From positions 26,552,490 to 26,616,489 of the forward strand of contig JAKTNV010000001.1 of NCBI GenBank assembly GCA_022747635.1: DNA of 64,000 nt. The letters are read 5' to 3'. A model generated the notes under the pieces. That model did no database searches, was not told the origin of the DNA, and worked only from the letters and a program-made list of their open reading frames with translations. Of the stretch, positions 37,101 through 47,700 are shown in pieces. The translations under genes and the position numbers were made by a program. The stretch's first letter is position 1. The number at the start of each line of letters is the position of its first letter. Source of the stretch: Hetaerina americana (taxonomy: Eukaryota; Arthropoda; Insecta; Odonata; Calopterygidae).

Positions 37101-40100
37101 AAACAGTCTTCAATGTAATATAAAAGTTTTTAATTCGCGCAATGTACACTGTAGGCAAGTACAAAATGGTAAACCGCTCACTTTTTATGCTCAAATTGCG
37201 AGGATGTGTAAACTGACACAGAGCTTTGAGTAATGGACCTCGTGGCAGGAGCCTCGCAAAAACTTCACTTAAGGCGAATATTTGGATCTTTGATTAATGA
37301 GGGTTGCGCTCAGCTCTACCTAAACAACTAAGTCCGGTGGCGTTTGAAAATCATACGTAAAAATATGCTCCAATATTTTAGCTGTGGTATTTCCTTGATG
37401 GTCCCATTTGGACTTCCGTGAAATTTCGGTATGCATTTTTAGATGGGATTTCTCATCCGATTCGGATTCGTACACGCTACCCCCCTGTCGGTAGGTAGTT
37501 CCAAAGTAATACAGGGCAACTACGCGTCGCCAAAACAAGCTAAGTGGTATCGTCCTCTAAGTATTCGTCATTGGAAATATTTAAAAAACTAAGCAATTAA
37601 ATTATCTCAATTTCCCCTTAGATCCACAGTCTCCCCCCCGAGATATCCGGAAGTGGAAGCGAGCCGCGGCTGACATCCACATTTGTTGGGAGAAATCCAA
37701 TTGGCCCGAATGAGAGAGGTGTCGCCACAAAGGATGCGGACTGTGGGAGCAATTCGGATCGTTTATTTCTTCGGTGTCCATGTGGATGTCTAAAGTCCTG
37801 CGGTAGATTTAGAGGAGTGAATGGTTGCCAGGGAAGCATAATCCTCTTCTTGACGTTCAAAAGTCTCGTTGACATACTTCTTGCATTCACAATATCCATA
37901 GCCAGAGGATACATGTCCGCCTGGCAAATCCCACTTCAATTGTTCCGCATCCTCGGAATGGCGGCGATAGCCCTGGCAGCCACTTCTCTTTCTGAAAAGG
38001 TCAGTTGTCAGCAATTTAATTCTGCTAAGCCAATAACTCTGTAAAAGTATCTTGCTTTACATTAAAATGTTTAAACATTTCATGAGCTCATTGCACAGTC
38101 TTAATTAGTTGAGTACGTAGTGGACAACAGAATGTGGAATGATTCTCACAAAGAAAATGTTTATAAAGACAATGTCGGGCAATGTCGTGAAAAAGATGGT
38201 AAAATAACTAGAAAAATATAAGTATACTGGGAGGTTATTACATTTTTGCTAAATGTCAGGCTATCATGAAGGTTTCTATAAAAACTAAAGAGAGACAAAG
38301 TATATTTCTCGAATTTCTTCTTAAAATATGCTCGGTACCCTGTATGCTGTATGATATTTAAGGGTATACTATTTTTCCAAGGTTTCTTCTGCAACCTTGT
38401 GAGTGGATGTAATTCACTCTGAGTTTATTACAGATTGCTATCGAAGTTTCCATAATATAAATTTTTATACGATATATTTATTTTTCCAGGGTCGAAGTGG
38501 AATATGGATGATAAACACAATACGCATAAATACTCTGGACACGAAGAGTACCAATCAGGTAAGGCCATTACTATAAAATTGACCGAAATTACCATCTATA
38601 ATTTTCTGCTGATGACTTTGTGTTACGAGGAACATGATAAGGTTGACAACGAAGGATGCCTTTTGAAGACCGCGGCCGGTGTGAAATCTAGCGTTAACAC
38701 ATTTATGTACAATGTAAACACATTAACCTTAACACTACTTACTTCCTTCGGGCTAAAAGGTTATGATTTGAGGGCACCTACATCTAGCATAGGGCATATT
38801 CATCTTCCGAGTTAGTGTAGGTGTAGTTTGTGAAATATCCTCTGGGAGCCCAGGGGATCATATTGACTAGGGCTGTTTTTATTACTTCGGTACCGTTGCC
38901 TACATTTACGGCTCTCGGGTCAGTAGGAGCAGGCAGTAGGTAACTGTAATTTATTTTTCTTGCCCTAGGTGTGCAGTACATACCTGAAACATTTTTGGTG
39001 TCCATAAATAGCAAGCAGGTGCTAGTAACGCGGCCTCATCATTAGTATTCTTGTAGACAGGTCATAACTTCTCCGTCGCATTTCCCTGAACCATATCCTT
39101 CTCCTTACATGGTCGCATTGAGTCCCTTTCACAACGTCTTTTAGCTACTCCTTCTTCCCAACAAAAGAAGACTTCTTCTTTTCCTCCCCGCAACTCCCTC
39201 GGTCGTTCCCTCCAAGACGGAACCGGAACCTAAATACCTAAGGCCATGGTCCTAGTTACTTTTAATTACGATTATCCTACCATTGCCTAGGTTCCATTGA
39301 TGACGGTCTAAATAGAAGGGAGAATGTTAGGTAAGCGGAGAAGAGCAAGAAATGGGCTTCATGGACGGCATGGAGGTAGGCAGAAAGTATGACGAACTGA
39401 ACAAGGAACTTAAGGGATTATAAGGAAAGCAAAATAAAAAGAAAAGGAAATATAAGGAAAGCAAAAAGTCTTCTCAAAACGTACTTGATCCAAAATAGGT
39501 GCGAAGGACCGTCAAAAAACTTCTTTTGACAGGTTATCAAAAGTGGTGATAACCTCTGTTGCCTTTAATGGCCATTTCAATCAAAGATCCTAATATGCCA
39601 TTGCCGCTACATTCACTTTTTCTGACTTCTTTTAATTTCTGTCAAAAACCTCCTCACCCGCCATTTGTACCCCATTCCATCGATTTTATTTCATCCATCA
39701 TTTCCTCACTCAAATCTAAATCGCTGTTTTCTCCGCAACTTCGTGTTAGTGTTCTCCTATAGCTTTTTCTCATCTAGAATATCAATCATCTCTCATGTCC
39801 ATGACACCTCAATACTTTTCTTGTTTGTCCTTCATACTTTTTCCTCTGCAAAATTGGTATAAGCTTTTCCATAGTATTCCTTCCTCTCTTCTATCGTCCT
39901 CCATTCTCTTGCCTTGGCTTATAAATTGCATCAACTGATTTATGGTTCTTTCCATTTCGTGCAGTAAAAGATTCTGCGCTCCATTTATGTACGCCTTCCG
40001 CTTAAATTTGACGTTACATTTTAAGAGCTCTAAAATCGCTGCGTATTCGAATCTGCATATCGGAAAACTAGAAATTGATGACTATGTTCTTAAGCTAGGA

Positions 40101-41178
40101 TCTCACAATCACAAAAATAACTGATCTCCCTGTATATTCAAGTCATTTATACATGCCTGTGTACCTACTGAGCGGTTTGAACATATTATCCCCTCAATTT
40201 GATCTCCTTTAATGTATACTATGATATATGATACTATTAATAATCTATTTCACGACTAGATACTCTATATTATCCATCTTAGGTCCAGTTTTATAATGTC
40301 TCCATATATCCAACCGTTAGTTGATGTGGACGTTCACGTAACATGGAAGTCAATGACGTGGCAGATGCAGACTGCTGGTTAGTGAACGAGAACATGCTAA
40401 TCGTTTCAACTCCATCTTGTAACTTTACGAGCACATTAACCGCTGAAATTAACCGGTTGGTTTGGGCTTAACTAGCACTTCTAAAACAGATTTTTGATCT
40501 TAACCGGAGTTTAACTTTTAGCTTAACGAGGTATTGTGAAACCGGGCTATAGAAGCATTAAAACAATTGAATTCATTCAGATTTTTTCAAGAGTTTTGTT
40601 CAAATCATTTGACAGCTTAAGCAACTCATCCTTCAACATACCGCATTGCCGGTGGAGGTTACGGCGTCGGGATATTTTTCACTGTCAAAAGGATTCCTGA
40701 TTTCAGTAAGTTTCGGCAAGTTCAGTATACTACAAAAATAAGCATGTATCCTACAGTTTATGATATTTTATGCAAAACATTTTAAAATAAATGCATGATG
40801 ACAAATTGAAAATTTAAATTATCTAACTGGGTAACACAAATGAAATCTTATTCTTAAATCTTATTCTTCTTAAATCTTATTAAGTCTGAAAACCCTATGC
40901 ATAGAAATGTAGCCCATCGTTCATGTTTATGCACGAAATACTCAAATACTCATATAATTTTATAAAGATATTAAGTTATCAACAATTTTCTAGATATTAA
41001 GAATATATTTTGTCTTATTTCCTCGGTAAGGTTGATCTTAGCAGAAAATTTAAATTGCCATCCGTTACACTCCATACTTCATTTATCATGTAAAAAATTT
41101 GATTCTATTTTGCAGATCCTCAGCGTTATTGCTACTTATGTGATTATCATCGTACAATTTCAATTGAGTGAGGTTTAA
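31759..41178 (+). CDS. Giant gustatory receptor (about 1028 aa, six exons)
   Basis: Insect gustatory receptor (7tm_7 family), a ligand-gated cation channel subunit of chemosensory dendrites. Exons 31759-34120, 34495-34619, 37622-37999, 38490-38558, 40616-40705 and 41116-41178 join in frame. N-terminal HLRPIAVASRILGIFP and C-terminal VTASGYFSLSKGF then TYVIIIVQF are family signatures; the last exons are joined by phase-0 introns, as is usual in this family. Hydrophobic segments near residues 61-86, 335-362, 559-583, 716-750, 899-922, 929-952 and 998-1023 give seven spans. Oddity: loops between spans 1-2 (about 248 aa), 2-3 (195), 3-4 (130) and 4-5 (150) are hugely expanded with polar, basic sequence, doubling the usual 350-480 length. 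All frames and splice sites are intact. Start is the first ATG. The ligand and subfamily are unknown. Confidence 0.85.
34495..34619 (+). CDS. Gustatory receptor exon 2 (residues 788-829)
   Basis: Acceptor TGTTACAG ends at 34494 and donor GTAAAC starts at 34620. Encodes RLETLRLLRASICSLI, matching the leucine/arginine-rich L..LR.LH..L segment that precedes TM5 in gustatory receptors. Enters phase 1, leaves phase 0, bridging exons 1 and 3 exactly. Short, so less certain than its neighbours. Confidence 0.75.
37622..37999 (+). CDS. Gustatory receptor exon 3 (residues 830-955, TM5-TM6)
   Basis: Acceptor CCCCTTAG ends at 37621 and donor GTCAGT starts at 38000; phase 0 at both ends. An inserted Ser/Pro/Gly stretch and a cysteine cluster (RCPCGCLKSC, 880-889) precede TM5 (GSIILFLTFKSLVDILLAF) and TM6 (LQLFRILGMAAIALAATSLS). 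Confidence 0.8.
38490..38558 (+). CDS. Gustatory receptor exon 4 (residues 956-978)
   Basis: Acceptor TTTTTCCAG ends at 38489 and donor GTAAGG starts at 38559; exactly 23 codons, phase 0 at both ends. Encodes IWMINTIRINTLDTKSTNQ, positioned as the variable intracellular linker before the TM7 exons. Confidence 0.7.
40616..40705 (+). CDS. Gustatory receptor exon 5 (residues 979-1008)
   Basis: Acceptor TTGACAG ends at 40615 and donor GTAAGT starts at 40706; 30 codons, phase 0 at both ends. Encodes LKQLILQHTALPVEVTASGY then FSLSKGFLIS, corresponding to the conserved FTA.GFF.L.R..L segment at the start of TM7. Confidence 0.85.
41116..41178 (+). CDS. Gustatory receptor exon 6 (residues 1009-1028, stop)
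   Basis: Acceptor ATTTTGCAG ends at 41115. Encodes ILSVIATYVIIIVQFQLSEV and TAA. T1015-Y1016 and Q1022-F1023 form the diagnostic TY(x5)QF motif of insect gustatory receptors, in the short last exon where it is usually found. Confidence 0.9.
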   Translation: MLSVIATYVIIIVQFQLSEV

Positions 41179-44100
41179 TCTATCACTCAAGTTAAAAAGT
41201 GTTGATATGTGGAAAAATGCTGATCCAGTAGCGTCGACTGCGGACAACAGTATGAATGTAAAGTGCGTAGTGCCCATGCAGGAAAATCATCACCGTTGAA
41301 ACTCATGAGACATCGTCGACGGGATTCAATACGCGAAGAAATAATTCCCTTGGACATCAAATCACGTCAACAGAGCACGTTTTCAGGTTGAACAATACGA
41401 TTAAAAAAATAATTTTCGTGTGTACTTGTAACTGTTTATAATAGCTAGTGTGTGTCAGCTCAGCCAGTTCAAATGGTGTATACAGTAAATATTAACACCT
41501 CAGATTCATTGCATAGTCTCTGTAGAATAAAGAAATATTGCTGTTGAGTTACAACAATAGTCATCATGCGCCATTTTTCTTCCGACCCTTCTTCATACTA
41601 TGATGCATAATATACATATTGTGTATACATAATAGAATCACCGTGCATAGGTAATGATTATTTTTTCTGTTTTCCGGCGGATTTTCGAGTTCAATATGTG
41701 TTCCAAAATATACGAAAAGTTGGAACTGTTAAACTACCACATCTTATATTGACAAGATGATGTGGAATAGTGTGGTCTGATACTGGGTCGTAACCTTTCG
41801 TCAGTGAACTACTGATTTTCAGATAAAACCATTGCCGATCCCGTGAATTTTGCCGCTGATGAAATGATGAAATCGAGGGCAATACAATCGTTTTTGTGAT
41901 GTTATAAACTGGTATGAAAAATGACATAGTAAATATCTCTTACATCTGTTATCCATGGGAACGTGCGATCAGCTCGAAAAAACTCGAAATGATTGTGTAT
42001 TTAAGTTAATTAGATTGCTGCCAACAAAAGGAAACATGGAGATGTAAGTAGTTTACAAAAGATAATATCAAATATGTGCCTGTTTTAGACGTTTGACACG
42101 GATTTCATTACTTGATATAATATTTTCGAATAGTCACCATACAGCAGGACTAAAATCAACTTAAATTCACGGACCTATTACTTTTTAAGTTGTTTTGAAT
42201 TCTGTCTTCCATATAAACCTCATGGGCTATTTCTCTCTATAAAGCATTTCTAATTTGCCGCGACACTTCTGGTTTTTTAAAATGTTTTTATTTTGGAAAA
42301 CATGACGACACTGATCCAGGTTGTCATGAGGGGCGGAAAGTACGGTAACGCTAGACTGAGGCTGGCATTAATTTCAATGCTTGCAATTGACCGCAAATTG
42401 CGCTCTGGGATGAAATGATGAGTTAAGGAATCGGAAGGGTGCCGATGTTTCGCCCCAACAGCTCAAAGCGAAGGCGTGATCTGTTTCAGATTTACCCCCT
42501 TCTATATACGTACCAGCATGTACTTATCAGTATTGCATTATTCGTGATTTTTTACGGCACGAAATTTGGTTGGTCATTGAAGTAAGACGATAGATTTGAG
42601 CCTTTTGAGATGTTGCTGCGGAGAAGGTTGGAAAAAGCCAATTGGGTTTGAAGAAAAGCAAGCGAATTACAAGGAAATGCAGGGGAAGGGGAGAGAGAGT
42701 TTTTTATCGGATAAATTTAAAATGGCAGAAAAAGTGGATGCAAAGCGGGTTGATGGAATTTTCAAGACTGAGATATAGGCGAGAATACTTTCTAACTGGC
42801 TGAACTATATCTGCTCCAGTGCACCGCAACTTTAATGTTTAATTAAGCATTATAATGGTTGTTCTGCATGTCTGTGGTTTTGGAAACAGTCCTTTACTGC
42901 ATCGTCCTATGTGAGTTCATCCATAACCACGATACGAATATGCACATTCGTGACATGGAGAGCAAAGTATTATTATCATTCCATGATTTTGGACGTGAAT
43001 ATAGACATAAAAGTGGCAAACTCATGTTTCTCTCTTGTCTTCGTGTACTTAGTAATGTAACGAGACACGGCAATGAGTGATAGTTATTTTGCAGCGCACA
43101 AAGTTATTTGCAGGAAATAATTTCAAATATCGATTTTAGAGAAATTCGACTGATATAACTTTAATATGTTCAATAAATGACACGGGACAGCACCATATAT
43201 ACTAACTTTTTAGGAATCCTACAACTTCCATTCACACGAAATAAGAAATCACAAGTTATCAATGAATAAAATTCCAAGGAAAAATTACGTTTTGGGAAAA
43301 AATGAAAAACTAATGGCATTAAATACTAACCCGTTCCCTTGCATCATGCGTCGCCGAAGTAGAGCAGCACTGCAAAATAAAACTGATCATTCTTCGGCAG
43401 AGGGGAAGAACGGAATGAGTACATATTATAACCTTAGCGTAAGGAATCAATGTAACTTTGACAAAAGTGATTTTAGGTGGCAAATCACTGCAGCACCATC
43501 ACTTGTTGTGTTTGGTGGGTGAGGGAAACTATAACACTGCCACATCTATGAAGTGGGTGGATATTCGCAATACAACATCGTGATTGAAGTTGGGTCGGCA
43601 GTCATTACTTACTTAATATTTAAGTTTATCATGACTTGGGAGACTTCTCTACTTTTGAAATTCATAATGACGTAGAACTTTGATACAAATATTTGGAATG
43701 CCCTTTATTGTTTAAGTGAACAGAAAGACAAAAAAAAACTGATTGTGCAAAATTTTATACCTTTTCACCGAAACTCAAAAAATATTTGAATACATTTTTC
43801 TGTTGAAGAAATGAGAAGATATATAATTTATCCACAGGAACGAGGAGAGTTTTTAAAGGGGTTTTTTGAATATTTATTTCACAAGAGTGATGAATATGAG
43901 ATTAACTAGGTGAACCTCGATGCTTTGTAAACATCCTGTCCTATTTAATTTTGTCACCGAAAATTCGTAACTTTGTTTAAATCTGAACAGTTGAGGAGCG
44001 TTCGTATTTGAAAAATTCTCAACTGTTGACCGAGGGCTATTATCACGGGTGCGCTCATTGATCGTGTTTTCAAATAAGTTTGAGCATGTGTTGTTGAAAT

Positions 44101-44437
44101 GAGGGATGGAGTTACAGTGTAACAGGTTTGAGAAATAAATATAATTTAAGTTGTTTAGACATGTGAATACTTATGTTATGATGAATACATTTTCTTAAGT
44201 TTAGTTATTAAGTGAATGCATTACGCAACAATAACCTTTTCTTATGATATTTAATTGATATGATACTGTTGCTCTGAAAAATTTAAACCTCTCTTGAAGT
44301 GATACTTATTTCGACGTTAATTTTGTGTCTGCTAGCACTGACGTACTGAGTGATATTGGACAACAATTTTCTCTCCATAAAAGCTTTTTCTTGTGCTGCC
44401 GTTAATGTTGGATACCTTTTGTTTTACTTAATCTCAG
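41179..44437. other. Receptor 3' UTR and intergenic region, no gene seen
   Basis: The 3' UTR of the receptor probably ends after AATAAA at 41526. The rest is AT-rich with only chance frames (for example 42596-42778 and 43262-43522 plus) that show no motif or splice structure. Confidence 0.5.
41526..41531 (+). promoter_or_regulatory. Candidate poly(A) signal of the gustatory receptor
   Basis: AATAAA 348 nt downstream of the receptor stop codon; the first such hexamer found downstream. Confidence 0.5.
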
Positions 44438-44720
44438 GTTTAATGACTTAAAGATTGTCATTGAGAAGATGTCACATTCCGAATTTGAGTTGAAAGAGAC
44501 GAAGTCCATTATTCGTGGGCTTATAATATCTTCCGTTGCTGCATTATCCATTCGACAATTGGAGAATGAATATTACAAACAGGAGGGAGTCGCACTCCCA
44601 TTTAAAAATTTTGGCTACCCTTCAGCAGAAGCTTTTCTTCTGTCGATTCCAGATACTGTTCATTTACGAGAACCTTCGCGTGGCTGCCCTTCAAGTATGG
44701 TGATTGTGGAACCAGTACAG
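44438..44720 (+). CDS. LOTUS gene exon 1 in window (5' UTR end plus residues 1-84)
   Basis: A likely acceptor AATCTCAG ends at 44437, implying a non-coding upstream exon. ATG at 44469 (AAGATGT) is the first in frame. Encodes MSHSEFELKETKSIIRGLII and the whole first LOTUS domain. Donor GTGAGA starts at 44721, phase 0. Confidence 0.85.
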
Positions 44721-47700
44721 GTGAGAAATTATTAAATTCCGAAATGGTCCAATAAATTCAAATGGTGGGTTGAATCAATAACGCTTCAAGCGCGTTCATT
44801 TTGACCGACTGTTCGTTAATTTCATTAAAGTATAATCTTTTAATATTCACAAATTATAATGGTATCAGTAATAATAAGAATAGCCGACATTTCAGAGTAA
44901 TACTTGAAATCAATTGACGAAATAATTTAAATCAATAGTGTACACTTTCTCTAGTTTTCATAATCATCATAGTAGAGGAGATATAATCATGTTTGAAGCT
45001 CTTTTTCACCCCTAAGTGTATGACGCATTAAAATTTCTGTAAAATTCTGGTGTAAAGTGATCCTTTTCACTTTCCTTCATATTGTTGTCTGACATTAGCA
45101 GTACAACTGCTTCATATTCATTTCTTGATAAATAAACTCTGAAAACTTTAAATATCGCAAAACCGTACATGAATATACGAGTTATATTGTAACCTTGAAT
45201 TTGCACATAATAAGTTTTTAATGGTGGAATTATGTTTATGCTTAGTTATTAATATCCTCTGAAGTTTCATTTAAAGAAAAAGTTTTTTATTTAAAAAACT
45301 GGATTTTGTGAAAAATGTTTCAGCAACTTACCGGGTGCTCATCAAGCATGCTGATAATAATAATACTTTATTAATGTTGAAAAATGGTACAACCATATTA
45401 AATGCCGTCAATATAAATATTATTTAATATGTTAACATAATTTCTTAAATATTATGAAGATTGTCACAAAAGAATTCATCAAAAGAGTAAAGTGGGTGAG
45501 CAAGTTACCAGGCATATACCCTATTCTTGAAACTCTGGATACAGTCTGATTTCAACTGAGTAGGGAAATAGTTATACAGTCGTATGTTCATATTATGAAA
45601 TGTGTTTTGAGTTGATGACAATCTACAATACGTAGTATTTAGATGTGATTTACCTCTTGTGGATTAGTTATGGATGTTAGATCTTAATTGGTAAGTTTCT
45701 AGATTAACTTTCACATGAATCAGAGCCTTAAGCTAAATGCAGTCATGATTCCATACCTAATAAAAAAAGGTTTGAAGGAATCATGTGGTGGTATATTAGC
45801 AAGAGAGCAAATAGCTCTCTTTTGTTGTAGCAAAATTTGTTTGTGTGTGGAATGTGTGTGTACATGTGGGGAATGACTTAATGACTCAACACCATAATTC
45901 AAATGACATTGAAAGAAGGCGTGGTAAAGTATTAAACAATACTCATTTTAAATGAGAAAGTTGAGCTTTCTACACATATATACAGCTTTACTCAGTTTAT
46001 CACAGGTCTGACTGATTTTAGTCTTCCAGTTAAATTTTGTATCCATATAAATTCCTAGTATTTTAGCAGTTTCAATATCAGTTATTTTTTATTAAAAGAC
46101 TGCACACAATATGCTGAGTTTTGTTAGTATATAAATAAAAATGATAAATATCAAACTATTCCTTAGCCTGTCTTTGGGTAGCGCTAGATGGTACCTTTGC
46201 ATCTTCAAGATTTTGATATTTTTGCACAAAAGTAGTGTCATCAGCATATAAAACAATGTTGGTTTCATATAACAGGGCAAATCATAAGTCATGATAATGG
46301 AAAGTATTGGGCCAAGCACAGAACCCTGTGGTACACCACATTTTACTTTAAGAGCTGCAGATCGACTACCATCAAGTTCAACCAATTGGTGGCAATCATC
46401 CAAATATGACTTCATTAGTTTCAGTGCAACTCCCTTTACACCATAACATTTTAGCTTTGTTAGTAATATTGAATGATTAACGCAGTCAAAAGCCTTACTA
46501 AAATCACATAGTGTCTCAGAGACTTATTCCTTCTCTTCAAATGCATTAATGACATAATTAATTATGGACTCTACTGCCAAAATTGTAGATTTCCCAGATC
46601 GAAAACCATACTGTGATTTGCTAAGGGACTATTTGACTCAAAAAAATTACATATTTGATCTTTCATAATAGTTTGAAAAATTTTACCAAAAACAGGGACA
46701 ATGGAAATGGGGTAGTAGTTTGTTAAATGATCTTTATTACCTTTCTTATAGACTGGTACTGTTTCGGAATATTTTAGAGCTCTAGGAAAATCTCCTGCCT
46801 CAAAACATAAGTTGACTGACATACGAGGGTGGTCCAATAAGTACCCATGTTAGAAATGAAGAAACCATATTTTCAAAAACATATTTTTTATTTTTCAACA
46901 TAGTCCCCTTTTAGAAAGATACACTTCTCCCAACGTTCCGGCCATTTTTTTAACCCCTCCAAAAAATAGGATTTCTCGAACTCTCCAAAATATGCCTCTG
47001 TCTCGGCGATAACTTCCTTGTTTGAGCTAAATTTTTTTCCCACGAGCCATTTCTTCATGTTAGAGAATAAGAAAAAGTCGCAGGGAGCCAGATCAGGTGA
47101 ATATGGGGGGTGCGGTAGCAATTCATAACGTAGTTCATGCAGTTTGGCGGTGACAACTCCAGTTGAATGTGCTGGTGCGTTATGGTGGTGAAACAGCAAC
47201 TTCTTTTTCGCCAAATGCGGCCGTGTCTCCTTCAATTGTTTGTCAAAGGAGTCCAATAACTCACTGTAGTATTTCCCAGTGATTGTTTTTCCTTTTTCTA
47301 AAAAATCCATGAGGATGATGCCATTTGCATCCCAAAAACCGTCGCCATGACCTTTCAGGCCGATCGGACCATCTTCGCCTTCTTTGGGGCAGATTCACTG
47401 GGAGAAATCCATTGTTTTGATTGTTGCTTAGTTTCTGGTGTGTAATGATGAATCCAGGTTTCATCAACAGTGATAGCTTGACGCAAAAACACCTTTGGAC
47501 CTCGCTTAAATTGCTGCAAACACTGCTTCAAAGTTGACAGCCTGATCAGCTTGTTGTCCACCGTGAGCAATTGCGGAACCCATTGGGCCGACGATGTAAA
47601 ATATTAATTGCCATTCCGGTCGACACACCCACTTTTATAAGTGAACTAGACAGGCCATAAATATCATTACTGTTGGATTTTTAAAATTATTAAACAGTAG

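Noticed and set aside
40320..40560. GC-richer stretch with repeated TTAACCGG-like words in the receptor intron
   Set aside because: It may be an old repeat but I could not define ends, inverted repeats or coding remnants.
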